DNA of 64,000 nt from positions 124,001-188,000 of the forward strand of contig NZ_CP021354.1 in the NCBI RefSeq assembly GCF_003130705.1, given 5' to 3'. The translations under genes and the position numbers were made by a program. Shown here piece after piece: positions 25,612 to 34,860 of the stretch; the stretch's first letter is position 1; each line of letters starts with the position of its first letter. Under the pieces are notes generated by a model, which was not told where the DNA came from, made no database searches, and saw only the letters and a program-made list of their open reading frames with translations. This stretch comes from Rhodococcus oxybenzonivorans (lineage in GTDB: Bacteria > Actinomycetota > Actinomycetes > Mycobacteriales > Mycobacteriaceae).

Positions 25612-26505
25612 ATGACTGTCATCGATTCAGGCAATGCACCGTCGGTACCTGCCGCGAAGAAGGAGGTGCCGCCGTCGATGGTGGAACGGATGACGCTGAT
25701 CCTCGACGCGTTCGACGGCCGGACCTGCCGCCTGACCCTGGAGGAAGTGGCGTGCCGGACCCGGCTGCCGCGATCGACCGTGCACCGCATCCTCGACCAG
25801 CTGGTGCGCCTGGACTGGGTGAATCACGCCAGCTTCGGTTATTGCCTCGGCCGTCGAGCGATGGGTGTGGGCGGCGGCGACAACGGGCACGGCCAGATCC
25901 GGGCGGCCGCGGCGCCGCTGCTCCACGACCTGCACATGCAGACCGGAATGGTCGTGCACCTCACGGTGCTGGATGGTGGGGACAGCCTCTACCTCGACAA
26001 GGTCGGCGGCCGAATGGCGGCCGCGCTGCCGTCCAAGGTGGGCGGGCGGGTTCCCGCCTACACGACGGCCGGCGGCAAGGCGATGCTGGCGTGGGTGGAC
26101 CCCGAGGAGGTCGACAGCCTGTACGGGCAGCGTCTCGACCGGAGCACGGACCGCACCATCAGCGAGCTCACCACCCTCCATCAGGAACTCAACCGAATCC
26201 GGCAGCGCCGCGGTCTCGCATTCGAGCGCGGTGAGGCGGTTCGCGGCGTGGGCTGTGTCGGTGTCGCGGTCCGGAGCTCCGACGGCCCGGTCGCCGGTAT
26301 CTCGCTGTGCGGAGATGCCCGGACTGTGCAGCTCGAGCGAGTGGCGCCCCTCGTCGTCGACGCCGCCCGGGCCGTCACGCGGGCTCTGCATCCCGAACCC
26401 GTGACGCCGCGCCGCGCCCGCCGGACCGCGGAGATACCGGAAACCTCCTGGTCCACCGAGGCGCTCGACCAGCTGCTGTCGGTGCAATCGGGGCAATGGC
26501 TGTAG
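25612..26505 (+). CDS. IclR-family transcriptional regulator of the steroid cluster
   Basis: A 297-residue IclR protein. Winged HTH at residues about 20-80 (MVERMTLILDAFDGRTCRLT, LEEVACRTRLPRSTVHRILD); effector domain beyond with GMVVHLTVLDGGDSLYLDKV, VPAYTTAGGKAMLAW and GVGCVGVAVRSSDGPVAGIS. The ATG at 25612 follows TTTGGAGG; the frame opens earlier at TTG 25600. It is convergent with hsaB and next to the hsaDE operon, so it is the natural candidate regulator, although steroid clusters more often use TetR-type KstR proteins. The effector would be a ring-degradation intermediate (inference). Confidence 0.88.
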   Translation: MTVIDSGNAPSVPAAKKEVPPSMVERMTLILDAFDGRTCRLTLEEVACRTRLPRSTVHRILDQLVRLDWVNHASFGYCLGRRAMGVGGGDNGHGQIRAAAAPLLHDLHMQTGMVVHLTVLDGGDSLYLDKVGGRMAAALPSKVGGRVPAYTTAGGKAMLAWVDPEEVDSLYGQRLDRSTDRTISELTTLHQELNRIRQRRGLAFERGEAVRGVGCVGVAVRSSDGPVAGISLCGDARTVQLERVAPLVVDAARAVTRALHPEPVTPRRARRTAEIPETSWSTEALDQLLSVQSGQWL

Positions 26506-26507
26506 CG

Positions 26508-26553
26508 CCCGTGCGCGGTTGACGAGTCTCGAGACTCGTCACGCGCGCACGGG
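26508..26553. terminator. Bidirectional terminator between IclR gene and hsaB
   Basis: A perfect 22-bp palindrome at 26520-26541 (core GAGTCTCGAGACTC) is extended by outer arms CCCGTGCGCG / CGCGCGCACGGG, forming a long stem between two convergent genes. The hsaB stop codon lies inside it. A related hairpin with the same GAGACTCGTCA arm lies in the operon at 33863-33925. Confidence 0.85.
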
Positions 26554-27075
26554 ACGGGGTACGGCGCCCAGCCCGAACCTCCCCCGGAAGAACACCAACG
26601 GGCGCTCGTCGCTGACCGATTCGAGGCCGAGGACCCTCCCGATCACGATGTCGTGGTCGCCGGCGGTGTGCACCGACTGCACGTCTGCGTGCACGCGCAT
26701 CAGTACGCCGGGGAGCGAGGGCGTCGCCCACGGCGACCTCTCCCAGTCGAGTCCGTCGAATTTTTCGCCGCGGCTGGAGCCGAAGCGCATGCAGACGTCG
26801 GTCTGATTCTCGTGCAGAACATTGACGGTGAAGCGCCCCGACTCCTGGATTCGTGGCCAGGCGCGCCCGCGATGATCGGCGCAGAACAGGATCAGCGGAG
26901 GCGCCAGCGACACCGAAGCGAACGACTGGCAGGTGAATCCGACCGGACCGTCGGCGTCGAGTCCGGTCACCACCGTGACGCCACTCGCGAAATGGCCGAG
27001 ATTGCGCCGCATTTCGTCGGGGGTGGGTGCGGCGATCTGCGTGCCGAGTTCGGGCCACGTCGGTTCGGTTGGCAT
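26539..27075 (-). CDS. hsaB: Flavin reductase component of 3-HSA monooxygenase
   Basis: A 178-residue flavin reductase domain protein: LGHFASGVTVVTGLDADGPV, GFTCQSFASVSLAPPLILFC, RFTVNVLHENQ, GDHDIVIGRVLGL. It supplies reduced flavin to HsaA (32682) for ring-A hydroxylation of 3-hydroxy-9,10-seconandrost-1,3,5(10)-triene-9,17-dione. The start is preceded by GGAGGTGG. It is transcribed divergently from the hsaD operon across a 196-bp region containing GGTGATCACC. It is the only flavin reductase in the window, although there are three candidate oxygenase partners (3915, 32682, 61054). Confidence 0.85.
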   Translation of the reverse strand: MPTEPTWPELGTQIAAPTPDEMRRNLGHFASGVTVVTGLDADGPVGFTCQSFASVSLAPPLILFCADHRGRAWPRIQESGRFTVNVLHENQTDVCMRFGSSRGEKFDGLDWERSPWATPSLPGVLMRVHADVQSVHTAGDHDIVIGRVLGLESVSDERPLVFFRGRFGLGAVPRPVRA

Positions 27076-27113
27076 CGGACCACCTCCACATCGTTTGCGA
27101 CACCGACTGATTC

Positions 27114-27123
27114 GGTGATCACC
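27114..27123. promoter_or_regulatory. Palindrome GGTGATCACC in the hsaB-hsaD divergent promoter
   Basis: A perfect 10-bp palindrome set within TCGGTGATCACCACCGA, 38 bp upstream of hsaB and about 150 bp upstream of hsaD. It is the only clear dyad in this intergenic region, so a candidate operator for the IclR regulator. Confidence 0.4.
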
Positions 27124-27271
27124 ACCGAGGTTAGGGACGCGGTCGGCAGGTCACGAACTGCCGTCTCGATCAGTGGAAGCCCCGGGCCGAGGCGTCGCCG
27201 GGACGGTGGACGTCTCGCTGACCGGGATCGCTTCTGTCCGAGCAGTGCACCCGCTGGCAACGTGATCGACC

Positions 27272-28147
27272 ATGACGACTGACTCGAGTTACGAGGGCAC
27301 CCTGAAGGAGCTGAACACCGACCTCGGCGTGCTTCGCTACCACGAGGCCGGCGACGGCCCGCCGCTCCTGCTGCTGCACGGCTCCGGCCCCGGCGTGACG
27401 GGATGGCGCAACTTTCGCGGCAACCTCGACGTCTTCGCCGAGCACTTCCGGACCTTCATTCTGGAGTTCCCCGGCTTCGGGGTCAGCGACGACTTCGGCG
27501 GGCACCCGATGCTCACGGCCACCGACGCAGTCCTCCGATTCCTCGACGGGCTCGGAATCGACGAGGTCGCACTCCTCGGGAACTCGATGGGCGGCATCGT
27601 CGCCACCCAGTTCGCCATCGCGCACCCCGACCGGGTCACCAAACTGATCACGATCGGCGGCATCGGCAAGAATCTCTTCAGCCCAGGTCCCGGTGAGGGC
27701 ATCAAACTCCTGATGGAGTTCACGGACGACCCCACCCGGGAACGGCTGATCGAGTGGCTGCATTCGATGGTGTTCGATCCCGCGATGGTCACCGAGGAAC
27801 TCATCGAGGAACGCTGGACACAGGCCACCGAACCCGATACCCTCGCCAGCGCCCGCAAGATGTACAGCCGGGCAGCGTTCGAGGCGAACACCCGGGCTGC
27901 CCTCGAGTCCGACGCCACGCCCTACTGGGCGCAGCTGCACAAGGTGAAAGCCCCCACCCTCCTCACGTGGGGCCGCGACGACCGGGTGAGCCCCGTGGAC
28001 ATGTCGATCATCCCGATGCGGTTGATCCCGAAGGCGGAACTCCACGTCTTGCCGAACTGCGGGCACTGGGCGATGATCGAGCAGAAGTCGGCGTTCGAGA
28101 GTGCCGTCCTCGCCTTCCTGCTCCGCAAGGAAGGTGGCGACCGATGA
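27272..28147 (+). CDS. hsaD: Meta-cleavage product hydrolase (4,9-DSHA hydrolase)
   Basis: A 291-residue alpha/beta hydrolase of the MCP-hydrolase class. HGSGPGVTGWRNFRGNL (oxyanion region, about 36-52), nucleophile elbow LLGNSMGGIVATQF with Ser near 110, acid residue in TWGRDDRVSP (about 234) and catalytic His in NCGHWAMIEQ (about 265). It cleaves the C-C bond of the HsaC ring-fission product to 9,17-dioxo-1,2,3,4,10,19-hexanorandrostan-5-oic acid and 2-hydroxyhexa-2,4-dienoate. First gene of the plus-strand operon; its stop overlaps the kstD start. Confidence 0.88.
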   Translation: MTTDSSYEGTLKELNTDLGVLRYHEAGDGPPLLLLHGSGPGVTGWRNFRGNLDVFAEHFRTFILEFPGFGVSDDFGGHPMLTATDAVLRFLDGLGIDEVALLGNSMGGIVATQFAIAHPDRVTKLITIGGIGKNLFSPGPGEGIKLLMEFTDDPTRERLIEWLHSMVFDPAMVTEELIEERWTQATEPDTLASARKMYSRAAFEANTRAALESDATPYWAQLHKVKAPTLLTWGRDDRVSPVDMSIIPMRLIPKAELHVLPNCGHWAMIEQKSAFESAVLAFLLRKEGGDR

Positions 28148-29847
28148 GCGCCGGCTCGCAGATCTTCGACACCACCGTCGATTTCCTCGTGGTCGGCAGC
28201 GGGGGCGGCGGAATGGCCGCCGCGATCACCGCCGCGCACCGCGGGCTCGACACCCTCGTGATCGACAAGGGCGCGACGTTCGGTGGGTCCACCGCGATCT
28301 CCGGTGGCGGAATCTGGATCCCGAACGCCCCGACCCTACGCGAGAAGGGCGTCGTCGACTCCCGCGAGTCGATTCGCCGCTACCTCGACATCATCACCGA
28401 GGGCCGGGTGGCGGCAGACCGACTCGACGCGTTCGTCGACAAGGGCCCCGAGCTGATGGAACTGCTCGACCGCAGTCCGCACATGAAGCTCTACTGGGTG
28501 AAGGGCTACTCCGACTACCACCCCGAGTACGACGGCGGCCGACCCCTCGGGCGGACCATCGAATGCAAGCCCTTCGACACGAGAGCACTGCAGGACGACG
28601 AGCGGTACCAGCGGCCGAATAGCATGAAGGGCCCGCTCGGACTGTGGGTGACGTCCAAGGACTACCACGACCTCGCCATGGTGAAGCGCACCTGGAAGGG
28701 ACGCAAGGCGTCGCTGGTGGCGGCCTGGCGAGTGGCGTCCAACGTGATTCGTCGTCGTCACATGGCGACCGGTGGACGCGCACTGGTGGCCAGGATGCGC
28801 ATGGTCCTCAAAGATGCCGGTGTTCCGCTGTGGCTGCAGACGTCGATGACGGAACTGATCGTCGACGACAGCGGCGTTGTCGTGGGAGTGGTCGCGGAGC
28901 GCGACGGCAATACCGTCCGGATCGGTGCAAAACGCGGGGTGCTCCTCGCGACCGGCGGCTTCGAACACAACGAAGACATGCGCGCCGAATACCTGCCCAA
29001 GCACGGTGTCGCGAACATAAGCGCCGGAGCCAAGGAGAACACCGGCGACGGTATCCTCGCGGGCCAGAACCTCGGCGCGGCAGTTGATCTCATGGACGAT
29101 GCGTGGTGGATGCCGTCGGTGATGCATCCCATGGGCGCCGTGATCCCGCTGGTGTCCGAGCGGTGCATTCCGCCGTCCGTGATCGTGAACGGCCGCGGCG
29201 AACGCTTCACCAACGAGTCGTCGCCCTATGTCAACTTCGTGCACGATCAGCTCGACGGCGGCCATGTACCCGCCTGGTTCGTGATGGACTCCAAGGCGAA
29301 GTCGCGTTACCCGTTCGCGCAGGTTCTGCCGGGTGTGCCTTTCCCCCAGGGCTTTTACGACTCCGGTGTGGTGCACAAAGCCGACACCCTGCGCGACCTC
29401 GCGGATCAGATCGGCGTGAAGGCCGACACTCTGGTGGCGACGGTCGACCGGTTCAACGGCTTCGCGCGCACCGGCAGGGACGAGGACTTCGGCCGCGGTG
29501 ACAGCGCGTACGACCGGTACTACGGCGACCCGACGATGAAGAACCCGTGCCTCGACGAGATCACCCAGGGCCCCTTCTACGCCATCCGTTGCGAGGCCGG
29601 CGACCTGGGCACCAAGGGTGGACTCGTCACCGACGCCGACGCGCGGGTACTCCGCGAGAACGGTTCGGCCATTGACGGCTTGTACGCCACCGGCAACACC
29701 TCGGCCTCGGTGATGGGCAACGAATACGCCGGTGCGGGCGCGACCATCGGTCCCGCCATGGTGTTCGGCTACATCGCCGCGCAGCACGCCGCCCAGGCCG
29801 GTGGCTTGCGGCGAGAGACTCGCTCACATGCGGGCGAGGTGGCCTGA
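28144..29847 (+). CDS. kstD: 3-ketosteroid delta1-dehydrogenase (KstD-like flavoprotein)
   Basis: A 567-residue FAD-binding dehydrogenase with the KstD layout: FAD motif FLVVGSGGGGMAAAITAAHR at residues 13-32, then GGSTAISGGGIWIP, an internal FAD motif GVLLATGGFEHNEDMR, and C-terminal GLYATGNTSASVMGNEYAGA. It introduces the C1-C2 double bond of 3-ketosteroids, which with 9alpha-hydroxylation opens ring B. Start ATG overlaps the hsaD stop and its stop overlaps the hsaE start. A second family member lies at 62251. A 3-keto-5alpha- or delta4-dehydrogenase specificity cannot be excluded. Confidence 0.87.
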   Translation: MSAGSQIFDTTVDFLVVGSGGGGMAAAITAAHRGLDTLVIDKGATFGGSTAISGGGIWIPNAPTLREKGVVDSRESIRRYLDIITEGRVAADRLDAFVDKGPELMELLDRSPHMKLYWVKGYSDYHPEYDGGRPLGRTIECKPFDTRALQDDERYQRPNSMKGPLGLWVTSKDYHDLAMVKRTWKGRKASLVAAWRVASNVIRRRHMATGGRALVARMRMVLKDAGVPLWLQTSMTELIVDDSGVVVGVVAERDGNTVRIGAKRGVLLATGGFEHNEDMRAEYLPKHGVANISAGAKENTGDGILAGQNLGAAVDLMDDAWWMPSVMHPMGAVIPLVSERCIPPSVIVNGRGERFTNESSPYVNFVHDQLDGGHVPAWFVMDSKAKSRYPFAQVLPGVPFPQGFYDSGVVHKADTLRDLADQIGVKADTLVATVDRFNGFARTGRDEDFGRGDSAYDRYYGDPTMKNPCLDEITQGPFYAIRCEAGDLGTKGGLVTDADARVLRENGSAIDGLYATGNTSASVMGNEYAGAGATIGPAMVFGYIAAQHAAQAGGLRRETRSHAGEVA

Positions 29848-30632
29848 TGCTGAGCGAACGGCAGAGGCTGGATGCGGCCCGGTCGCTGAGGGACGCCGAA
29901 CGGGACCGGGCACCCATCGAACCGCTCACCGCGACCTACCCGGACATCGACGTGGTCGACGCCTACGAGATCGCGCTGCTGAACATCCGCGGGCGACTCG
30001 AGGCGGGGGAGACGGTGTACGGCCACAAGGTCGGGCTGTCTTCCGAGGTCATGCAGAAGATGATGGGCGTCGACGAGCCCGACTACGGACACCTGCTGTC
30101 GAGCATGGTGTACGCCGAGGGAACCCCGATCGACACCGCCCGGTTCTGTTATCCGCGCATCGAGGTGGAGATCGGTTACGTGCTGGGCGAGACGCTGCCA
30201 GGGGAGTGGTGCACCGAGGAGGACGTTCTCGCGGCCACCGAATACATCGTTCCCAGTATCGAACTCATCGACTCGCGTATCACGGACTGGAAGATCGGGC
30301 TGGCCGACACCATCGCCGACAACGCGTCATCGGCGGGAGCGATCCTCGGCGCCGGACGGGTGGAGCCGTCGAGGGTGGACATCGGCGCCATCTCGGCCGT
30401 GCTCTTCCAGGGTGACGAGGAGATTGCCGGCGGCGAGGCGTCGGCGGTGCTCGGCAACCCGACGAAGGCCGTGGCCTGGCTGGCACGGAAGGTCGCGAGT
30501 TTCGGAGTGCGACTCGAGGCCGGCCACGTAATCCTGCCCGGCTCGTGCACCCGGGCGATCGATGCCCGTCCCGGTGACGTATTCCGCGCCGACTTCAGTG
30601 ACATCGGCTCCGTATCAGTAGAATTCAAGTAA
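29847..30632 (+). CDS. hsaE: 2-hydroxypenta/hexa-2,4-dienoate hydratase
   Basis: A 261-residue hydratase of the MhpD/BphH family: [20 protein letters not shown] (about 55-75), [52 protein letters not shown] near the C-terminus. It adds water to 2-hydroxyhexa-2,4-dienoate released by HsaD, giving the 4-hydroxy-2-oxo acid for HsaF. ATG overlaps the kstD stop, and hsaG starts 10 bp after its stop. Confidence 0.9.
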   Translation: MLSERQRLDAARSLRDAERDRAPIEPLTATYPDIDVVDAYEIALLNIRGRLEAGETVYGHKVGLSSEVMQKMMGVDEPDYGHLLSSMVYAEGTPIDTARFCYPRIEVEIGYVLGETLPGEWCTEEDVLAATEYIVPSIELIDSRITDWKIGLADTIADNASSAGAILGAGRVEPSRVDIGAISAVLFQGDEEIAGGEASAVLGNPTKAVAWLARKVASFGVRLEAGHVILPGSCTRAIDARPGDVFRADFSDIGSVSVEFK

Positions 30633-30642
30633 GGGCGAAATT

Positions 30643-31545
30643 GTGACCAAGGCTCTCGCCGCGATCGTCGGATCCGGCAACATCGGCACCGACCTCCTGT
30701 ACAAGCTCCTGCGTTCGGACATCATCGAACCGCGTTGGATGATCGGTGTCGATCCGGACAGTGAGGGACTGAAGCGTGCGGCCGATCGGGGCGTGGTCGC
30801 CAGCGCCGACGGTGTCGACTGGCTGCTCGCCCAGGACGAGCGCCCCGACATCGTTTTCGAGGCCACGTCCGCCTACGTGCACCGGGTGAACGCCCCGCGC
30901 TACCGGGAACTGGGCATCCAGGCGGTCGATCTCACGCCCGCCGCGCTCGGTCCCGCGGTCGTGCCGGCCGTCAACATGGGCGAACACCGGACTGCGCCCA
31001 ACGTCAACCTCATCACCTGCGGCGGCCAGGCCACCATCCCGATGGTGTACGCCGTCTCCCGGATCACCGAGGTGGCCTACGCCGAGATCGTCGCCAGCGT
31101 GGCGTCGCCGTCCGCCGGACCGGGTACTCGCGCCAACATCGATGAATTCACGATCACCACGAGTCGGGGCATCGAGACGATCGGCGGAGCGAAGAAGGGC
31201 AAGGCCATCATCATCCTGAATCCGGCCGAGCCGCCGATGTTCATGAAGGACACCGTGTTCTGCGCTATTCCCGCCGACGCCGACCGGGACGCGATCAGCG
31301 CGTCGATCCACGACGTCGTGTCGTCCGTGCAGTCCTACGTGCCCGGTTACCGCCTGCGCGCCGAGCCGCAGTTCGACGACCCGACACCGATCAGTGGTGG
31401 GCTCGCCCGGGTCGGCATCTTCCTCGAGGTGGAGGGCGCCGGCGACTTCCTGCCGCCGTACTCGGGCAACCTCGACATCATGACCGCCGCCGCCACCAAG
31501 GTGGGCGAGAGCTTCGCGACGCAGATCCTCGGCGCGAGCGTCTGA
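30643..31545 (+). CDS. hsaG: Acylating acetaldehyde/propionaldehyde dehydrogenase
   Basis: A 300-residue member of the BphJ/DmpF family from GTG 30643. NAD-binding start [18 protein letters not shown], catalytic cysteine in [16 protein letters not shown] (about residue 127), and [19 protein letters not shown]. It oxidises the aldehyde from HsaF to an acyl-CoA while channelling it inside an HsaF-HsaG complex. Position between hsaE and hsaF is the standard order. Confidence 0.92.
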   Translation: MTKALAAIVGSGNIGTDLLYKLLRSDIIEPRWMIGVDPDSEGLKRAADRGVVASADGVDWLLAQDERPDIVFEATSAYVHRVNAPRYRELGIQAVDLTPAALGPAVVPAVNMGEHRTAPNVNLITCGGQATIPMVYAVSRITEVAYAEIVASVASPSAGPGTRANIDEFTITTSRGIETIGGAKKGKAIIILNPAEPPMFMKDTVFCAIPADADRDAISASIHDVVSSVQSYVPGYRLRAEPQFDDPTPISGGLARVGIFLEVEGAGDFLPPYSGNLDIMTAAATKVGESFATQILGASV

Positions 31546-31582
31546 ACGCGTCCGTTACCACTCACTCTTCGAAGGAATACCG

Positions 31583-32641
31583 ATGCCTTACAGCGCCGAT
31601 CTCGACATCCGGGTGACGGACTCGTCCCTGCGCGACGGTTCCCATGCCAAGCGGCACCAGTTCACCGTCGACCACGTCCGCTCCATCGTCGGGGCACTCG
31701 ATGCCGCCGGCGTTCCCGTCATCGAGGTCACCCACGGTGACGGGCTCGGCGGTTCCTCGTTCAACTACGGCTTCAGCCACACCCCGGAGCAGGAGCTGAT
31801 CAAGGCCGCAGTGGAGACGGCGAAGCAGGCCCAGATCGCGTTCCTCATGCTCCCCGGGCTGGGTGTCCAGTCCGACATCCGGGAGGCCGCCGACAACGGT
31901 GCGCGCATCTGCCGCATCGCGACCCACTGCACGGAGGCCGACATCTCCGTCCAGCACTTCGGGCTCGCCCGCGACCTCGGGCTCGAAACCGTCGGCTTCC
32001 TGATGATGTCGCACAGCCAGCCGCCCGAAGCGCTCGCGATGCAGGCCCGGATCATGGCCGACGCCGGCTGCCAATGCGTCTACGTGGTGGACTCGGCGGG
32101 TGCGCTCATCATGAACGGTGTCAGCGACCGGGTCGCCGCGCTGGTGTCCGAGCTGGGGGACGACGCACAGGTCGGCTTCCACGGACATGAGAACCTCGGC
32201 CTCGGCGTCGCCAACTCCGTGCTCGCCGTCGAAGCCGGCGCGTTGCAGATCGACGGGTCCACCCGGCGCTTCGGCGCAGGCGCGGGTAACACTCCGGTCG
32301 AGGCCTTCGCTGCCGTCACCGAGAAGCTCGGAATCCGCACCGGCATCGACACTCTGAAGATCATCGACGCCGCCGAGGACGTGGTGCGGCCGATCATGGA
32401 CGACGATTGCCTTCTCGACCGGCTGTCCCTCACGATGGGATACGCGGGCGTCTACTCGAGCTTCCTCAAGCACGCCGATGCGCACGCCCGCCGGTACGGG
32501 GTGTCCGGTGCGGAAATCCTCATCGAGGCCGGCCGCCGCAAATTGATCGGCGGGCAGGAGGACCAGCTGATCGAAATCGCGCTCGGTCTCGCGGACCGGC
32601 AGGCCGCGAGCGCCGCTGTTGCCGAGAAGAAGTCCGCCTAG
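31583..32641 (+). CDS. hsaF: 4-hydroxy-2-oxoacid aldolase
   Basis: A 352-residue DmpG/BphI-type aldolase. Metal/substrate region [20 protein letters not shown] at residues 12-31, [17 protein letters not shown], metal-binding histidines in [16 protein letters not shown] (about 200), and a C-terminal communication domain. It splits 4-hydroxy-2-oxohexanoate into pyruvate and propanal, which passes to HsaG. Preceded by TTCGAAGGAA and 37 bp from hsaG. Confidence 0.93.
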   Translation: MPYSADLDIRVTDSSLRDGSHAKRHQFTVDHVRSIVGALDAAGVPVIEVTHGDGLGGSSFNYGFSHTPEQELIKAAVETAKQAQIAFLMLPGLGVQSDIREAADNGARICRIATHCTEADISVQHFGLARDLGLETVGFLMMSHSQPPEALAMQARIMADAGCQCVYVVDSAGALIMNGVSDRVAALVSELGDDAQVGFHGHENLGLGVANSVLAVEAGALQIDGSTRRFGAGAGNTPVEAFAAVTEKLGIRTGIDTLKIIDAAEDVVRPIMDDDCLLDRLSLTMGYAGVYSSFLKHADAHARRYGVSGAEILIEAGRRKLIGGQEDQLIEIALGLADRQAASAAVAEKKSA

Positions 32642-32681
32642 GCGCCTGACCGGGTGCCGAAACCAGAAAGCCGAGATCATC

Positions 32682-33860
32682 ATGGGTCAGGTTCTTGACA
32701 GGATCGAACAGTTCGCGGACGAACTCCGCGCGGAAGGCGCCGAAGGTGACAAGCTGATGCGCCTGTCGGACACCTCCGCCAAGCGGTTGCGCGACTCCGG
32801 GGTGATGCGGATGCTGCAACCCAAGGAGTACGGCGGCCACGAAGCCCATCCGCGCGAATTCGCGGAGACCGCGATGGGGATCGGTGCCATCGACGGCGCA
32901 GCCGGGTGGGTCAGCGGCATCGTCGGCGTCCACCCGTGGGAACTGGCGTTCTTCGACCGCAAGGCCCAGGACGAGGTGTGGGGCGCAGACCCCGACATGT
33001 GGATGGCCTCCCCGTACGCGCCGATGGGTGTCGCCGTGCCGACCGAGGGTGGCTACGTCCTCAACGGACGCTGGTCGTTCTCGTCGGGCACCGACCACTG
33101 CGGCTGGATCATGATCGGCGCCGCAGTCGGTGATGCCGACGGTAACCGGGTGATGCCGCCGAAGATCCTGCACGTGCTCCTGCCCCGCTCGGACTACGAC
33201 ATCGACCAGGACAGCTGGAACGTCGTGGGCCTGCGCGGCACCGGGTCGAAGGATCTGATCGTGAAGGACACGTTCATTCCGCAGCACCGGACGCTGCAGG
33301 CGGACAAGGTGTTCGACGGGTCCGCGCCGAAGGAGTTCGGACGTACCCAGACGCTCTACAACTTCCCGTTCTCGTGCATCTTCCCGCTCGGGATCACCTC
33401 CTCGCTGATCGGCATCGCCGAAGGCGCGCTGGCGTGCCACCTCAACGCGCAACGCGAACGCGTCACCGTCTCCGGCACCGCCATCAAAGAAGATCCATAC
33501 GTACTGTTCGCGATCGGCGAGGCGGCCGCGGAAATCGCGGCGTCCCGCGCAGCCGTTCTCGAGACGGTCGACCGGTTCTGGGACATGACGGAAAAGGGGC
33601 AGGACGTCACGTTCGAGCTGCGTGCCATCGGCAGGCGCACCCAGACAGCGGCCGCCTGGCGTGCGGTCCGAGCAGTCGACGAAATCTTCGCCCGCTCGGG
33701 CGGCGGTGCGCTGCAGCTCAGCACGCCGATGCAGCGATTCTGGCGCGACGCCCACGCCGGACTCTCCCACGCCATCCACGTGCCGGGGTCCATCTACCAC
33801 TCTTCCGCACTCACCCAGCTCGGCGGCGAACCGCAGGGTGTGCACCGCTCCATGATCTAG
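32682..33860 (+). CDS. hsaA: 3-HSA hydroxylase, oxygenase component
   Basis: A 392-residue flavin-dependent oxygenase with acyl-CoA dehydrogenase fold: RMLQPKEYGGHEAHPREFAE, GWVSGIVGVHPWELAFFDRK, NGRWSFSSGTDHCGW, GLRGTGSKDLIVKDTFIPQH and C-terminal RFWRDAHAGLSHAIHVPGS. With HsaB it hydroxylates 3-HSA at C4, giving the catechol 3,4-DHSA for HsaC. ATG 32682 is the first plausible start, 41 bp after hsaF. A second HsaA-like gene is at 61054. A large hairpin separates it from hsaC. Confidence 0.9.
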   Translation: MGQVLDRIEQFADELRAEGAEGDKLMRLSDTSAKRLRDSGVMRMLQPKEYGGHEAHPREFAETAMGIGAIDGAAGWVSGIVGVHPWELAFFDRKAQDEVWGADPDMWMASPYAPMGVAVPTEGGYVLNGRWSFSSGTDHCGWIMIGAAVGDADGNRVMPPKILHVLLPRSDYDIDQDSWNVVGLRGTGSKDLIVKDTFIPQHRTLQADKVFDGSAPKEFGRTQTLYNFPFSCIFPLGITSSLIGIAEGALACHLNAQRERVTVSGTAIKEDPYVLFAIGEAAAEIAASRAAVLETVDRFWDMTEKGQDVTFELRAIGRRTQTAAAWRAVRAVDEIFARSGGGALQLSTPMQRFWRDAHAGLSHAIHVPGSIYHSSALTQLGGEPQGVHRSMI

Positions 33861-33862
33861 GC

Positions 33863-33925
33863 GCTCCGCGCCCGTGAGTGGTTAAGGAGTCCAGAGACTC
33901 GTCAACCACTCACGGGTGGCGGAGC
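33863..33925 (+). terminator. Large hairpin inside the steroid operon (hsaA-hsaC)
   Basis: Three stacked arms: GCTCCGC/GCGGAGC (33863-33869 with 33919-33925), CCCGTGAGTGGTT/AACCACTCACGGG (33871-33883 with 33904-33916) and GAGTC/GACTC around a CAGA loop. It starts two bases after the hsaA stop and ends 23 bp before hsaC. It could terminate or attenuate read-through, or stabilise the upstream mRNA. Its inner arm resembles the terminator at 26508-26553. Confidence 0.8.
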
Positions 33926-33948
33926 CGCCCCCAGGAAAGGGATTCTCC

Positions 33949-34860
33949 ATGACAGACATTCGAGGACTCGGCTACCTCCGGATCCAGACGACGGACGTGC
34001 CGCGCTGGCGCGAGTTGGTGGTGGACGGGCTGGGCATGGCGGTGGGTTCCGGCCCCGAGCCGGACGGCCTGTACCTGCGACTCGACGAGCGGCGTGCCCG
34101 ACTGATCGTGCTGCCCGGCAAGAAGGACAAGGCTTTGGCCGTGGGGTGGGAGGTGCGCGACCAGTTCGCCCTGCAACGGGTGCGTGAGCAGGTCGAGAAG
34201 TCGGGTGTCGCCGTCGACGTTCTGTCCGAGGACGAGGCACGGTACCGCGATGCCGAGCAGGTCATCGCGTTCGACGACCCGTCCGGGACGCGGGTGGAAG
34301 TGTTCTTCGGGCCGGTTCTCGACCACAGTCCGGTGGTCACCCCCCACGGTGGCCGGTTCGTCACCGGCGCACAGGGGCTGGGACATGTGGTGCTCCCGAC
34401 CCCGGCGTTCGAGGAGGCCTACACGTTCTACACCGAGGTGCTCGGTTTCCTGCCGCGCGGTGCCATCCGCCTCGGGCCGCCCGACGCCCCCGGTCCCGCC
34501 CGCCGGGTCCGGTTCATGGGAGTCAATCAGCGCCACCACAGTCTCGCGCTTTGCCCGGCGCCGCACGGCGGCGAACCAGGCATGGTGCATCTGATGACGG
34601 AGGTCGACACCCTCGACGCCGTCGGCCAGGCGCTCGACCGGCTCGGCAAGCTAGGATTCTCGATCTCCTCGACACTGGGCCGCCACACGAATGATCGGAT
34701 GGTCTCGTTCTATGTGCGGGCTCCCGGCGGTTGGGACCTCGAGTTCGGCACCGAGGGCATGCTCGTGGACGAAACATATTACACCGCTGAGGAAATCACC
34801 GCCGACAGCTACTGGGGCCACGACTGGTCCGGGTCCGAACCACTGGCAGCGTTCTCATGA
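33949..34860 (+). CDS. hsaC: Extradiol dioxygenase (3,4-DHSA dioxygenase)
   Basis: A 303-residue two-domain type I extradiol dioxygenase. Iron ligands fit His in GLGHVVLPTPAFEEAY (about 143), His in NQRHHSLALCPAPHG (about 200-205) and Glu in GWDLEFGTEGMLVDET (about 265-280). It performs meta-cleavage of the ring-A catechol 3,4-DHSA to 4,9-DSHA. Preceded by CCAGGAAAGGG after the large hairpin. Its stop overlaps the ATG of the lipase gene. Confidence 0.92.
   Translation: MTDIRGLGYLRIQTTDVPRWRELVVDGLGMAVGSGPEPDGLYLRLDERRARLIVLPGKKDKALAVGWEVRDQFALQRVREQVEKSGVAVDVLSEDEARYRDAEQVIAFDDPSGTRVEVFFGPVLDHSPVVTPHGGRFVTGAQGLGHVVLPTPAFEEAYTFYTEVLGFLPRGAIRLGPPDAPGPARRVRFMGVNQRHHSLALCPAPHGGEPGMVHLMTEVDTLDAVGQALDRLGKLGFSISSTLGRHTNDRMVSFYVRAPGGWDLEFGTEGMLVDETYYTAEEITADSYWGHDWSGSEPLAAFS

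Noticed and set aside
28336-29787. 483-residue minus-strand open frame
   Set aside because: Antisense to kstD, which has intact FAD motifs; no family resemblance on this strand.
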